Notes: a model not told the origin generated them from the letters alone. A DNA stretch of 64,000 nucleotides from GCA-002708315 sp964460905 (GCA_964460905.1 CAYWRM010000002.1:183381-247380); one strand, 5' to 3'; counted from the stretch's first letter, positions 37,064-46,350 are shown. Numbers and translations: made by a program.

Positions 37064-37672
37064 TTAAATGTTTACCACTTTTGTATAGGTTGTTAATACC
37101 TCCAATATTTCATCCATATTTGAGATATTTCCTACTTTAATGTTATTCACTTTATTATAATATTCTAGGCATGTACCACATACTAGTAGTTTGCTTCCGT
37201 TTATTTCCAACTTTTTTAATATGTTCAAAACAGTCGAACCTTCTACTACTAAGTTAATTCCCGAGTTCATAAAAATAATTTTTTTAGGAATACGTTCCGT
37301 TTCATAAAAGGCAGTTAACATACCTCCCACCATCATTTTTCCTAGCTCTTCCGATCCTTCTCCTAATCTGTCCTTACCAAATACTACGGCAAAACCTTTA
37401 TCATCTGGTTGTGAGCCAGTACAATATTCTTCAGCTTCTTCAATTATAGGTTCTTCTCCATTCTTACTAAATACTAATTCATAGCTATTACCTATAATTT
37501 GCTGATTCACCTTTATTCCATTATCGTTTAGATATCGTATTACATTTTTTGCAGAGGTTTCACTATTGGTTATTATTTTAATTTGCTCATCATTAGTGCT
37601 TTCTTTGAGTGCTTTTTTAGTAGCAATCAGTGGCAAAGGACATGGTTTTCCTTGTACATCTATTGTTTTCAT
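37064..37672 (-). CDS. yedF: YedF-type selenium-metabolism protein (TusA-like plus DsrE-like)
   Basis: 202 residues in two domains. The N-terminal TusA-like domain starts DVQGKPCPLPLI with the CPxP cysteine C11, which could carry persulfide or perselenide. The C-terminal DsrE-like domain (from about 95) includes GKDRLGEGSEELGKMM and VCGTCLEYY. This two-domain form is nearly always found beside selD in Sec-using bacteria. Its exact role is unproven; selenium delivery to SelD is a fair guess. Encoded 3 bases after selB. Confidence 0.92.
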   Translation of the reverse strand: MKTIDVQGKPCPLPLIATKKALKESTNDEQIKIITNSETSAKNVIRYLNDNGIKVNQQIIGNSYELVFSKNGEEPIIEEAEEYCTGSQPDDKGFAVVFGKDRLGEGSEELGKMMVGGMLTAFYETERIPKKIIFMNSGINLVVEGSTVLNILKKLEINGSKLLVCGTCLEYYNKVNNIKVGNISNMDEILEVLTTYTKVVNI

Positions 37673-37675
37673 AAT

Positions 37676-39634
37676 CTAATTAATTAACTCTTTTCCCTTT
37701 TCAGTTATATGAATATAAAATTCTGATTTTGTTATTATTCCTTCTTCGACAAATATTCTTATAGCAGTTTTAACAAATATTTTTGTGCTGTCTATTAATA
37801 GTCGGAACTCTTTTTCATTAATCCCTTTTTCCTTTTTATTTAACTCGAAAAGAAGTTGTTTTTTAACTTCGTTAACGATATCTAAATGTATATATTCCCC
37901 TTCTGTTAACTTTAATTTTCCATTGTTAACCAAATATTTTAATAGCATTTTCAGATTTTCTTTATTGATTTTTTCTGAAAAGGCCTTAGACTCAACTTCC
38001 TTTATTAACGGGGTTTGTTTGTTATATTTTTTCAAAGTATCCTCAAGCCACTTAAGCTGCTTCAACGTTTTGTCATTAATTCTAACAAAATGCTCATAAA
38101 GTGCCCAGGTATCACCAACTTTTTTAATTATTTTATCTTTTTCCAAAGAAGCTAACAATGCACTTATGTACATTTTGCCGGCCTCATTTAACTTAAAATT
38201 AAATTTTCCTGAAAACTCATTAGCTTCCATTCCTTCATCAATCAATAAATTATTTGAATGATATTCTTTCAGCGCATTAAGGATTACTTCAATAAAATCA
38301 TTTTGTAAATCTTTGTTTATCAGAATATTTTTCCCTGAAACTTTATATATTTTTACTGTTCCATCATTATTTTCCAAACACTCTGTAAGAACCTTATCTG
38401 GTTCCATTTCTATTACTTCAGCTAATTGCTCAGCCATAAGGGGTAATCTTCTTTTCTTTAATTCAAACTTAATAATATTGAATTGCTTATCACTATTTAA
38501 AGTCACATCTAGCAACTCATTAATTGCTTTTCCTAACTTGGGTGTTCTTCTCCTGTGATGAAGCGGTTTTACATCTAGTATAATGCCGCCACCAAGGGTA
38601 GTGTCATTTGATGAATTTCTAATTATGAATCTGTCTTTGTTTACTAGTATTGCAGGCTTTTCGAGATGAATCTGAATAATGGCCTTTTCACCGCTTTTTA
38701 ATATATCCTTATTTAAAAGATGCATTTTTGCAGCACATTCGAATGTTCCGGAATAAAAAATAACTCTTGACCAGATACCTAATTCGTAATTGTCAGCAAA
38801 TAATTGTAAAGTAGTATCTATTAAAACTGTTTCTTCAATAATTTTATCAGATAATACCATTCCTCTCTCAAAATCTTCATTTTTAAATCCTGACAAATTT
38901 ATGGCAGCTCTGTCACCAGTTACGACATCACTTACGGAAATACCATATCGTTCAATGTTTCTCACCCTTAAATTCTTAACTTTCCCTGGTAAAAGGTATA
39001 GATTTTTTCCTGTTTCAATTCTTCCTCCCAAAACTGAGCCGGTTACAACAAATCCAACACCAACTATATTAAATACCCTGTCAACGTACATTCGAAAAAG
39101 TTCTGTATTAGTTTTGTTTTTAAGCTTGGGGATCAAATTTGATATTTCGGATATTAGTTTATCAATTCCTTCACCTGTTGTTGATGAAACCGAAACAATA
39201 GGTGCATTTTCTAAAATTGATCCCTGGAGAAACTCATCTACTTCAAGTTGGGCAAGCTCAAGCATTTCATCATCTGCCAGATCTTTTTTTGTAATAACAA
39301 CAATACCATTATTAATACCAAGAAGTTCAATAATCTGTAAATGCTCAACTGTTTGAGGCATAATACCGCTGTTGGCAGCCACTACTAAAAGAGCAATATC
39401 TACTCCAAAAGCTCCTGCAACCATTGTTTTAATAAAATCTTTATGACCAGGAACATCAACAATTCCAATTGTTTCGCCAGAAGGCAGGCTAGCATGTGCA
39501 AACCCCAGGTTTATTGTAATGCCACGCTCTTTTTCTTCTTTATGGGTATCGCAATCAATTTGAGTAAGGGCTTTTATTAATGCTGTTTTACCATGATCAA
39601 CATGTCCGGCAGTTCCTATTATCAAGTGGCGCAT
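37676..39634 (-). CDS. selB: Selenocysteine-specific elongation factor
   Basis: Carries Sec-tRNA to the ribosome and binds the SECIS hairpin. The 652-residue protein begins with the GTPase domain: GHVDHGKT (residues 10-17), KERGITINLGFAH, DVPGHKDFI and TKKD. EF-Tu-like domains II and III follow, and the C-terminal about 260 residues are winged-helix repeats that recognise mRNA hairpins. The start overlaps the selA stop as TAATG, so translation is coupled. Confidence 0.97.
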   Translation of the reverse strand: MRHLIIGTAGHVDHGKTALIKALTQIDCDTHKEEKERGITINLGFAHASLPSGETIGIVDVPGHKDFIKTMVAGAFGVDIALLVVAANSGIMPQTVEHLQIIELLGINNGIVVITKKDLADDEMLELAQLEVDEFLQGSILENAPIVSVSSTTGEGIDKLISEISNLIPKLKNKTNTELFRMYVDRVFNIVGVGFVVTGSVLGGRIETGKNLYLLPGKVKNLRVRNIERYGISVSDVVTGDRAAINLSGFKNEDFERGMVLSDKIIEETVLIDTTLQLFADNYELGIWSRVIFYSGTFECAAKMHLLNKDILKSGEKAIIQIHLEKPAILVNKDRFIIRNSSNDTTLGGGIILDVKPLHHRRRTPKLGKAINELLDVTLNSDKQFNIIKFELKKRRLPLMAEQLAEVIEMEPDKVLTECLENNDGTVKIYKVSGKNILINKDLQNDFIEVILNALKEYHSNNLLIDEGMEANEFSGKFNFKLNEAGKMYISALLASLEKDKIIKKVGDTWALYEHFVRINDKTLKQLKWLEDTLKKYNKQTPLIKEVESKAFSEKINKENLKMLLKYLVNNGKLKLTEGEYIHLDIVNEVKKQLLFELNKKEKGINEKEFRLLIDSTKIFVKTAIRIFVEEGIITKSEFYIHITEKGKELIN

Positions 39635-41037
39635 TATCCAGATATTTGTTTATACACATCACTAATTAACTTTGCAGTTAATTCGAGTTCCTTATTCTGT
39701 ATTGTTAACACATCAAAATAAATATTACCTTTTCGTAAAACACCAAGTACCGGGATGCTCTGCAGTAACAGCTTTTTATACAGATTTTCTGCAAATACTG
39801 ACCTCTTTTTTGAAGTGTCTTTTATTATTATTAATTTAACAGCAAAACTAATAATTTCGCTACCTGGTAAAGCTCCACCACCAAACTGACCTTTGCTGGT
39901 AACAACTTCAGAATCAATTCCATACCTTTTCAAATGCTTTTGAAGCAGTATGGCCTTGTTTTCAATTTCAATTTGTTGCTGATTGATAGTATTATAAAAA
40001 AGATTTTTTTTATTAAGAATTTTTTCATCCAAGAAATAGTTGCAGTTGGTTTCTAAAAAGGCCAAGGTCAATTTGTCAACTCTTAACGCCCTTAATAGCG
40101 GCTCTTTTTTCAGTTTTTGAACAAGTTCTTTTTTCCCTGCAATTATTCCGGCTTGTGGCCCTCCAAGTAATTTATCTCCACTGAAACATACCAATCCAAC
40201 ACCAGTTTTTAGAGTTTGCATTACGTTGGGTTCATTTTTCAGATCTTTAGTGTATTTGCTATTTAAGAGTCCCGAACCCATATCGTAAACCACCGGGATA
40301 TTATTTTTGTTTCCTAATGAAACCATCTCATTAAGCTTCACTTCATGAGTAAATCCTTCAATGGAATAATTTGATTTATGTGCTTTGAAAAGAACACCTG
40401 TGTTTTCGTTAATTGCATTCTCATAATCTGATACCTTTGTTTTGTTAGTTGTTCCAACTTCAATCATTTTGCAATCGGAAGCAGCAATAATATCGGGTAA
40501 CCTGAATGAACCACCTATTTCAATCAGTTCACCTCTTGAAACTATAACTTCTTTTTCTTTCGCAAAGGTTCTCAGGATTAGCATTACTGCAGCTGCATTA
40601 TTGTTAACTACCAACACATCTTCTGCGCCACAAAGATATTTAAGCAAGTCGGAAGCATGAGAATTTCTGGAGCCTCTACTTGCTTTTTCAAGATCAAATT
40701 CAAGATTGTTATAACCTTCAAGTGTTTTTAAAGTATCAGCTAAAATTTCTTCACTATATGGAGCACGTCCCAGGTTTGTGTGGATTATTATTCCGGTAGC
40801 ATTAATAACATAAGTAAGATTTTTAGATCTTATTTTGTTTACTTCAGAAACTATTTGATTAACAATATTGGATAGATCGGGAATTGAGTTTCCACTTTTT
40901 GCCTCATCCTTTATTCTGCTTATAATGTTTCTGGTAATATATTTTACTAAATCAACATCGGTACTTGAGATCAAATCTTTGATTTCATGATTATTTAGTA
41001 TTGTATCTACACCAGGTATTTTATTAAACTCAACCAA
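39634..41037 (-). CDS. selA: L-seryl-tRNA(Sec) selenium transferase
   Basis: PLP enzyme that turns Ser-tRNA-Sec into Sec-tRNA-Sec. 467 residues. The PLP lysine is K289 in SGDKLLGGPQAGI; NATGIIIHTNLGRAP and NNNAAAVMLIL are conserved blocks. PLLRALRVDKLTLA is the segment after the active site. It begins about 40 bases after the tRNA-Sec gene on the same strand, which suggests the tRNA is transcribed with the operon. Confidence 0.97.
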   Translation of the reverse strand: MVEFNKIPGVDTILNNHEIKDLISSTDVDLVKYITRNIISRIKDEAKSGNSIPDLSNIVNQIVSEVNKIRSKNLTYVINATGIIIHTNLGRAPYSEEILADTLKTLEGYNNLEFDLEKASRGSRNSHASDLLKYLCGAEDVLVVNNNAAAVMLILRTFAKEKEVIVSRGELIEIGGSFRLPDIIAASDCKMIEVGTTNKTKVSDYENAINENTGVLFKAHKSNYSIEGFTHEVKLNEMVSLGNKNNIPVVYDMGSGLLNSKYTKDLKNEPNVMQTLKTGVGLVCFSGDKLLGGPQAGIIAGKKELVQKLKKEPLLRALRVDKLTLAFLETNCNYFLDEKILNKKNLFYNTINQQQIEIENKAILLQKHLKRYGIDSEVVTSKGQFGGGALPGSEIISFAVKLIIIKDTSKKRSVFAENLYKKLLLQSIPVLGVLRKGNIYFDVLTIQNKELELTAKLISDVYKQISG

Positions 41038-41075
41038 AAATAGTATCTTTTTTCAGGATTTGAACTATATACTTG

Positions 41076-41168
41076 CAGAGGGGGCAGGAATCGAACCTGC
41101 CACAGCCGGTTTTATACGTCTGCTACTGGTTTTGAAGACAAGGCGGAACACCAGTTCCATCCCCTCTA
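41076..41168 (-). tRNA. selC: tRNA-Sec (UCA anticodon)
   Basis: On the minus strand: AGAGGGG pairs with CCCCTCT (acceptor), a 5- to 6-bp D stem GGAAC/GUUCC with a 4-base loop, anticodon loop CUUCAAA (UCA at 41133-41135), a long variable arm, and T arm GCAGG-UUCGAUU-CCUGC. The anticodon stem CUUGU/ACCAG has one U-C mismatch in its middle. The ends are uncertain by one base depending on whether the acceptor has 7 or 8 pairs (a terminal U-G gives 8). G at 41076 could be the discriminator, with CCA not encoded. Confidence 0.93.
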
Positions 41169-41184
41169 TAGCACATATAGACAA

Positions 41185-41192
41185 CAAAACTA
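41185..41192 (-). promoter_or_regulatory. -7 box (TAGTTTTG) for the selC-selABD operon
   Basis: The complement of CAAAACTA is TAGTTTTG, a TAnnTTTG match about 17 bases before the tRNA-Sec 5' end. No clear -33 TTG is visible. Confidence 0.4.
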
Positions 41193-41276
41193 TATAAAAA
41201 AGTTGCACGAGTTAGATGGGTAATTTACTATTCAAAAAAAATCAAATACAAATATACCTGGTTTTTAATAAATTCG

Positions 41277-42494
41277 TTACCAACCCAAAATGGCTCTGAA
41301 ATCCAAATTTTCCGGATTACTCACAAACTTTTTAGCATTCTCAAAATCACCAGGCTCAATGAACTGCAAACCATCATTAAATACCATCTGTGCTTTATCA
41401 CTAGTTAAATCTACAAGCCGTGGCTGTACTTTTCCCGATTTATCCGCTACATCATCAAGATAAAGCGGAGCTATTTTACCAGTTGAATCAGCTGTAACCA
41501 TACAACTTGTTTTACCTTCATCATAAAGTTTTTTTACACCAAATCCCAGCATGCCACAATACATCAAATCATATGCATTTGGCTGAACACATCTAAGTTC
41601 ATAACCAAGTTCAACCGGGCGACTTTTAACACTAACGCCAAGTTCCTTCAGCTTATTCTGTAATAATAAATTGAATATATGTGCCTTGCTAACATTTCCA
41701 AGTTCGGGATGTCCGTGATCGTCATATGTAAAATTGATGCCTGAATTCTTGATTTCTTCATCGTTCATAAAATGAAAAACACCCTCACTTATAATGGCTA
41801 CACCATAATCAATGCCTTCAATTTTTCTTTTAATTATTGCCGAAATAACAAGGTTAATAATCCTGTCGAATGTCACCTTAACTTTGTCAAACATTTCAGG
41901 AATTATTATCATTGGGAAATGACAAGCAGCTCCTATTCCAAAGGCTAAATGGCCAGCTTCTCTTCCCATAGCAGCTAGCACAAACCAGTTACCACTCGTT
42001 CTGGCATCTTCATAAATAGTTTGTGAAATACGAACACCTTCCTGCTTTGCAGAATGATAACCAAAAGTTGGAATACCAGCAGGTAGGGGTAAATCGTTAT
42101 CAATAGTTTTAGGTACATGGATGTTTTGAATACTTACATCGTGGTTGCGCAAAAACTTTGAAATTCTGTTGGCTGTGGAAGCAGTATCATCACCACCAAT
42201 TGTAACAAGAAGCTGAACATTATTGTCTACAAAGAACTTAGTTGAAAACTCAGTATTTTTTGGTTTATGTCTACTCATTTGAAGCGCTGACCCGCCTTGT
42301 TTATGGATATCATCAGCAAATTGGAAGTCAATTTCTACCGTTTTAGGAGTTTCAGCAAACAGACCCTTATATCCTTCATGAATACCTATAACTCTAAATC
42401 CTGATTTTAGAAATACGAGTGAAACTGAGCTAATTACTGAGTTAATACCAGGTGCGGGACCTCCGCCACATATTATTGCAATTGATTCTTTCAT
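41277..42494 (-). CDS. 6-phosphofructokinase, probably pyrophosphate-dependent
   Basis: Phosphorylates fructose 6-phosphate. The 405-residue protein starts IAIICGGGPAPGINSVI. At the donor site it has GGDD (residues 100-103) where ATP enzymes have GGDG, and PKTIDND (128-134) where ATP enzymes have PGTIDND. Asp and Lys at these places are the known marks of PPi-PFK, so a reversible PPi-dependent enzyme is inferred. AAMGREAGHLA is the substrate-contact segment. Class III Fbp is encoded nearby (44203-46194). Confidence 0.88.
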   Translation of the reverse strand: MKESIAIICGGGPAPGINSVISSVSLVFLKSGFRVIGIHEGYKGLFAETPKTVEIDFQFADDIHKQGGSALQMSRHKPKNTEFSTKFFVDNNVQLLVTIGGDDTASTANRISKFLRNHDVSIQNIHVPKTIDNDLPLPAGIPTFGYHSAKQEGVRISQTIYEDARTSGNWFVLAAMGREAGHLAFGIGAACHFPMIIIPEMFDKVKVTFDRIINLVISAIIKRKIEGIDYGVAIISEGVFHFMNDEEIKNSGINFTYDDHGHPELGNVSKAHIFNLLLQNKLKELGVSVKSRPVELGYELRCVQPNAYDLMYCGMLGFGVKKLYDEGKTSCMVTADSTGKIAPLYLDDVADKSGKVQPRLVDLTSDKAQMVFNDGLQFIEPGDFENAKKFVSNPENLDFRAILGW

Positions 42495-42522
42495 TATTTA
42501 GTTTTCTTTAAATATAGGATTG

Positions 42523-42530
42523 CAAAGATA
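42523..42530 (-). promoter_or_regulatory. -7 box (TATCTTTG) for phosphofructokinase gene
   Basis: The complement of CAAAGATA lies 28 bases before the ATG at 42494 and fits TAnnTTTG exactly. Confidence 0.5.
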
Positions 42531-42559
42531 AAAAAATTACAAATTATTTATTATCACTT

Positions 42560-42850
42560 ATGGTAATCTTAATTTCGGGGCAGTTGTTTGCTCAAGCAAA
42601 AACTAATATCAATGCTCTGAATGGAATGGTAATTGAGCTTGAGAAAACCTGGAAAGAAAAACAAGCAAGAGTTGATGAAAAGTGGAATAATGCTGATGTC
42701 TTGATTACTAGCATGGTAGGTTAGTATGTTTACAATGCTGGTCATTCATTAATTACTAATACTAAGATACCGGCAAGTAATCAATCTGGTCTTTATATTG
42801 TCTCATTAAATAAAAATGGGATGGTATATACAAAGAAGTTATTTATGTGA
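42560..42850 (+). pseudogene. Remnant of a small secreted protein with a T9SS-like tail
   Basis: One frame from the ATG at 42560 to the TGA at 42848, broken by a TAG at 42722. The first part ends a signal-like stretch ILISGQLFAQAKTN and continues with a charged helix (LEKTWKEKQARVDEKWNN). After the stop the frame gives SGLYIVSLNKNGMVYTKKLFM, which looks like the end of a type A T9SS sorting domain. Most of a normal protein is missing. It lies in the 443-base space between the phosphofructokinase and aspartate kinase genes. Low certainty that it was ever one gene. Confidence 0.45.
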
Positions 42851-42869
42851 TAAATCGAATACCTTATGG

Positions 42870-42906
42870 AATGCCAGGTGGAATAATTCTATCTGGCATT
42901 TTTTTT
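42870..42906 (+). terminator. Rho-independent terminator after the remnant
   Basis: AATGCCAG (42870-42877) pairs with CTGGCATT (42893-42900), 15-base loop, followed by six more T. On the opposite strand it would also lie after the aspartate kinase gene, whose 3' end is at 42938. Confidence 0.75.
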
Positions 42907-42937
42907 GGATTCTTTTGGTATAAAATAGTTTTACGTA

Positions 42938-44206
42938 TTAAATTTTATCTTTAACCAAAAACTGTGCATTAACACGGCTTTTTTGAAACAAATAAACTTT
43001 TTTGTTTCCAACTAGTTCATTAACAAGTTCATCGGTATAATGCCTAATAGTAATAAGCTGTAATCCGGTATTATACTTCATGCTAAAATCATCGGAAAGT
43101 TCAGAAATTAATGCCTCGAGTTTAACCAGGTTTTCGTTAAAACAAACCGAAAAACTTACAGCTGAATTTTGCATTAAGTTTATATGAATCTTGTTTTTGC
43201 TAAAAGCATCAAAAATATTCTTTAGATTTTCTTCTTCAATAAACGATAAATTACGAGTACTTATTGATAAAAGAATTTGATTGTCTTTAACTATAATACT
43301 TGGTAGTTCTTTATCCTTACTCGAGTCTTTTGTTATAGATGTTGGTGATAAAGATGAATCATAAAATGGCCGTACAAAAAGCGGAATATTTTTTTGTTTT
43401 AATGGTTGTATTGTTTTTGGATGAATAACTGAAGCACCGTAATAAGCAAGTTCTATAGCTTCATGATAAGATAAATTGTCGAGTTTAACAGCATTTGAGA
43501 ACCTATGAGGGTCAGCATTCATTAATCCGGGTACAGTTTTCCATATTGTTACCTCATCAAAGTCCAATAAATTACCAATAATAGCAGCTGTAAAGTCTGA
43601 TCCTTCTCTGCCTAATGTAGTGGTTTTGCCATGCATATCAGCACCAACAAATCCCTGTGTAATTACTACTTCATTATTTTTGAGAACCGGAAGTAGCTTT
43701 GCACTTACAGTCTTTGAAGTAAATTTCCAATCAATTGATGCATCAGTAAAATTACTATCAGTAACTATCAGCTCTTTAGCACATATTAACCGTGTTTTTA
43801 AACCTAAATATTGTAAATAGTGAAATATAATACAACTCGAAAGCTCTTCTCCATACGAAACGATACAATCGTATGCATCATATCTATTTTCATATTTGTC
43901 AGCTAAAGCATCCCAAAGCTTGTCGAAAATAATATCAAGTTGTGCACTTAATTCATTAGGTACTTGTGGTAGTATATCATGAACAATGGAAAGATGAAAC
44001 TGCTTAACTTTGAAGAAATCATCAGCCATTTCTTTTCCATCCAAATAAAGTTCATATAAATGTTCAAGCGCATTAGTTGTTTTACCTAAAGCTGAAACAA
44101 CTACAATTAATGGTTCGCAACTATATTCTTCAATGAGTCTTCCTACCGTAATAATGCCGGAAGCATTACCCATTAATGCTCCCCCAAATTTCATAACTCT
44201 TTTCAA
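42938..44206 (-). CDS. Aspartate kinase (monofunctional)
   Basis: Phosphorylates aspartate, the first step toward lysine, threonine and methionine. 422 residues. The N-terminal MKFGGALMG is the KFGG kinase motif, with VVVSALGKTTN and TTLGREGSDFTAAIIG also conserved. Two C-terminal ACT-type segments (about 300-400) probably bind an end-product. The frame begins with a TTG (44206) that gives MKRVMKFGG; the ATG at 44194 would start right at the motif and cut the first strand, so TTG is preferred. It overlaps the fbp stop by 4 bases. Confidence 0.9.
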   Translation of the reverse strand: MKRVMKFGGALMGNASGIITVGRLIEEYSCEPLIVVVSALGKTTNALEHLYELYLDGKEMADDFFKVKQFHLSIVHDILPQVPNELSAQLDIIFDKLWDALADKYENRYDAYDCIVSYGEELSSCIIFHYLQYLGLKTRLICAKELIVTDSNFTDASIDWKFTSKTVSAKLLPVLKNNEVVITQGFVGADMHGKTTTLGREGSDFTAAIIGNLLDFDEVTIWKTVPGLMNADPHRFSNAVKLDNLSYHEAIELAYYGASVIHPKTIQPLKQKNIPLFVRPFYDSSLSPTSITKDSSKDKELPSIIVKDNQILLSISTRNLSFIEEENLKNIFDAFSKNKIHINLMQNSAVSFSVCFNENLVKLEALISELSDDFSMKYNTGLQLITIRHYTDELVNELVGNKKVYLFQKSRVNAQFLVKDKI

Positions 44207-46194
44207 CGTTTTTCTTTTATAAGTCCCTTTCTGAAAGCAGCCAGTAACATCTTCAAATTACTTATCTGAACCCTTAACTCTGTACCAACATCGGTGTCAC
44301 CTACATCTTTTCTTATTGCGTTGGGTTCGGTAAATACACGATTTGAAATTATATCTTTTTCTTCTCTAATGGCTTTCGACATTGATTCGAATTCTTTATG
44401 TTCAACCAAAACAATTCCATATGAGTTATAAATTAGTGTGTATCCGGATAACCCGGTTACTTTTTGGTATGGTATCGACATGCCTCCATCAATAACAAAA
44501 AGCTTTCCATTTGCTTTTATCGGGCTCTCTCCTTTTTTTACTTTAACCGGAACATGCCCATTTACAATATGTGATATTTTTGGATCTAAACGGAATTCAA
44601 CTAATATTTTATCACAGTATTTTTCTTCGTTAAATGCCAATGTGTAATATGAATTTCTGGATTCTATATGTGTTTCTTTATCAGCAATATAATAACGTTC
44701 AAAAGTGGCCATCTTCATTTTTCCAAACAATGGCGACATTGATCCACACCATAAATACCACATGTAATCAAGAACTTTGTTTTGTTCACTTTTTAGGCTT
44801 CGGTTATAATATGCTTTACGGGCAACCCTATCAAAAAAATCGCATAACATTTTTCCTGAAAAGCGAGCCCCTTCTGTCTCAAATTTCTCAAACTTTCCAT
44901 CTTTAGTCATTGGTATACACCCATGATACAGTAAGTTTGAATTATAAGTTAAGTACATACTTCCCTTTGTAAACAGAAAATCTACATGCTCCTGAAGACG
45001 AGTATTGTTCAAAAAGCTCGACTTAAGCAAATCCATAACTCCCTGTTCTTCATCGCTTAACTTGTATGGGTTACTGGGGTCTACAGTTGAGAAGTCCGAA
45101 TCTAATAGCTTGTGTGGTTTACCATCAATTACCATGGTTCCTTTTTCAAAATCGATATTGTCAAACACTAGTCTATCATCCATTTTATAATTAGGATTTC
45201 TTTTAACTGTTTGGCCTTCAAGTTTAAATTGGATTATTGATATGGCTTTCTGCATTTGTTTTAGCAGTTTGATATCAGTATGTTTGGCTTCACCTTTCAC
45301 AGCATACAAGTCGCAAGGATCATTTTTGTACTGATCCATTGCAAACCTTGCTAATGGTAGCATATTTATGCCATAAGCATCCTCAAGAGTGTCGAGATTA
45401 TTATAGCGCAACGAAATACGTATAACACTAGCAATAAGTGCGAGATTTCCAGCTGCAGCCCCCATCCAAACAATATCATGGTTCCCCCATTGAATATCAA
45501 CTGCATGATAATTAATGAGCCTGTCCATTACTTTCTCAGGATGTGGCCCCCGATCAAATATATCCCCAATAATATGTAGCCTGTCGACCAACAACCTTTG
45601 TATAAATTCACAAAGTGCCACAATAAAAGCTTCCGCTCTATCAATATTTATTATTGAATTAATAATTCCTTCAAAATATTCTTCTTTGTCTTCACCACTT
45701 TCATTAAGCAACTCATCAATTATATAAGCAAAGTCGGTTGGCATAGATTTTCTCACTTTCGATCGTGTGTATTTTGAAGCAGCTCCCCGTGCCACTTTTG
45801 CCAGCCTTTGCAAAGTAATGGCGTACCATTCATAAATATCCTCTTCTGTTTTAATAACTAATTCTAGTTTTTCTTTGGGATAATATATTAATGTTGCTAA
45901 TAAAGATTTTTCCTTTTTACGTAAGGTTTTGCCAAAAATTTCATCAATTTTGCGCTTTACTACACCTGATGCATTTGCAAGTACATGGCTAAAAGTTTCG
46001 TATTCCCCATGAATGTCTGATAGAAAATGTTCTGTTCCTTTCGGAAGATTTAATATTGCTTCAAGGTTGATTATTTCGGTACTTGCCGATTGAATATCAT
46101 GGAATCTCTCAGCTAACAGATTTAAGTACTTAATATCTTTTTCAAGGTCTTTGGAAGCATATTGTTTTATGTCAAACTTATCCATATTTATCAT
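44203..46194 (-). CDS. fbp: Fructose-1,6-bisphosphatase, class III
   Basis: Hydrolyses fructose 1,6-bisphosphate in gluconeogenesis. 663 residues, the length of the Bacteroides/Firmicutes class III type, a metallophosphatase fold. Metal-binding motifs: FLSDIHGEYETF near residue 57, IIGDIFDRGPHPEKVMD, QWGNHDIVWMGAAAG, and the later NGHVPVK. It has no similarity to the class I FBPase. A second ATG three codons in is possible. Upstream (46218-46225 complement) is a TAATTTTG box. The gene overlaps aspartate kinase by 4 bases, so the two are one operon. Confidence 0.95.
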   Translation of the reverse strand: MINMDKFDIKQYASKDLEKDIKYLNLLAERFHDIQSASTEIINLEAILNLPKGTEHFLSDIHGEYETFSHVLANASGVVKRKIDEIFGKTLRKKEKSLLATLIYYPKEKLELVIKTEEDIYEWYAITLQRLAKVARGAASKYTRSKVRKSMPTDFAYIIDELLNESGEDKEEYFEGIINSIINIDRAEAFIVALCEFIQRLLVDRLHIIGDIFDRGPHPEKVMDRLINYHAVDIQWGNHDIVWMGAAAGNLALIASVIRISLRYNNLDTLEDAYGINMLPLARFAMDQYKNDPCDLYAVKGEAKHTDIKLLKQMQKAISIIQFKLEGQTVKRNPNYKMDDRLVFDNIDFEKGTMVIDGKPHKLLDSDFSTVDPSNPYKLSDEEQGVMDLLKSSFLNNTRLQEHVDFLFTKGSMYLTYNSNLLYHGCIPMTKDGKFEKFETEGARFSGKMLCDFFDRVARKAYYNRSLKSEQNKVLDYMWYLWCGSMSPLFGKMKMATFERYYIADKETHIESRNSYYTLAFNEEKYCDKILVEFRLDPKISHIVNGHVPVKVKKGESPIKANGKLFVIDGGMSIPYQKVTGLSGYTLIYNSYGIVLVEHKEFESMSKAIREEKDIISNRVFTEPNAIRKDVGDTDVGTELRVQISNLKMLLAAFRKGLIKEKR

Positions 46195-46217
46195 TGAAGG
46201 TTAATTGAATTTTTCTA

Positions 46218-46225
46218 CAAAATTA
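46218..46225 (-). promoter_or_regulatory. -7 box (TAATTTTG) for fbp
   Basis: The complement of CAAAATTA is TAATTTTG, 23 bases before the fbp ATG. Confidence 0.4.
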
Positions 46226-46350
46226 CAAAAACCATAATCAAATAAGCGTAAAGCCGGAATGAGATTGAAAATTAATTAGTTTTGACAACTGAAAAATATT
46301 GGAAAAGTTGTCGGGTTGCCGAATTATTAAGTTGTTGGGTTGTAGATTAA

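Noticed and set aside
38790..39356. Long plus-strand open frame inside selB
   Set aside because: Antisense shadow of selB; no own signals or recognised domain.
42722..42724. TAG in the 42.6 kb remnant as a recoded (pyrrolysine) codon
   Set aside because: No Pyl genes seen, the surrounding protein is too short, and it fits a decayed gene.
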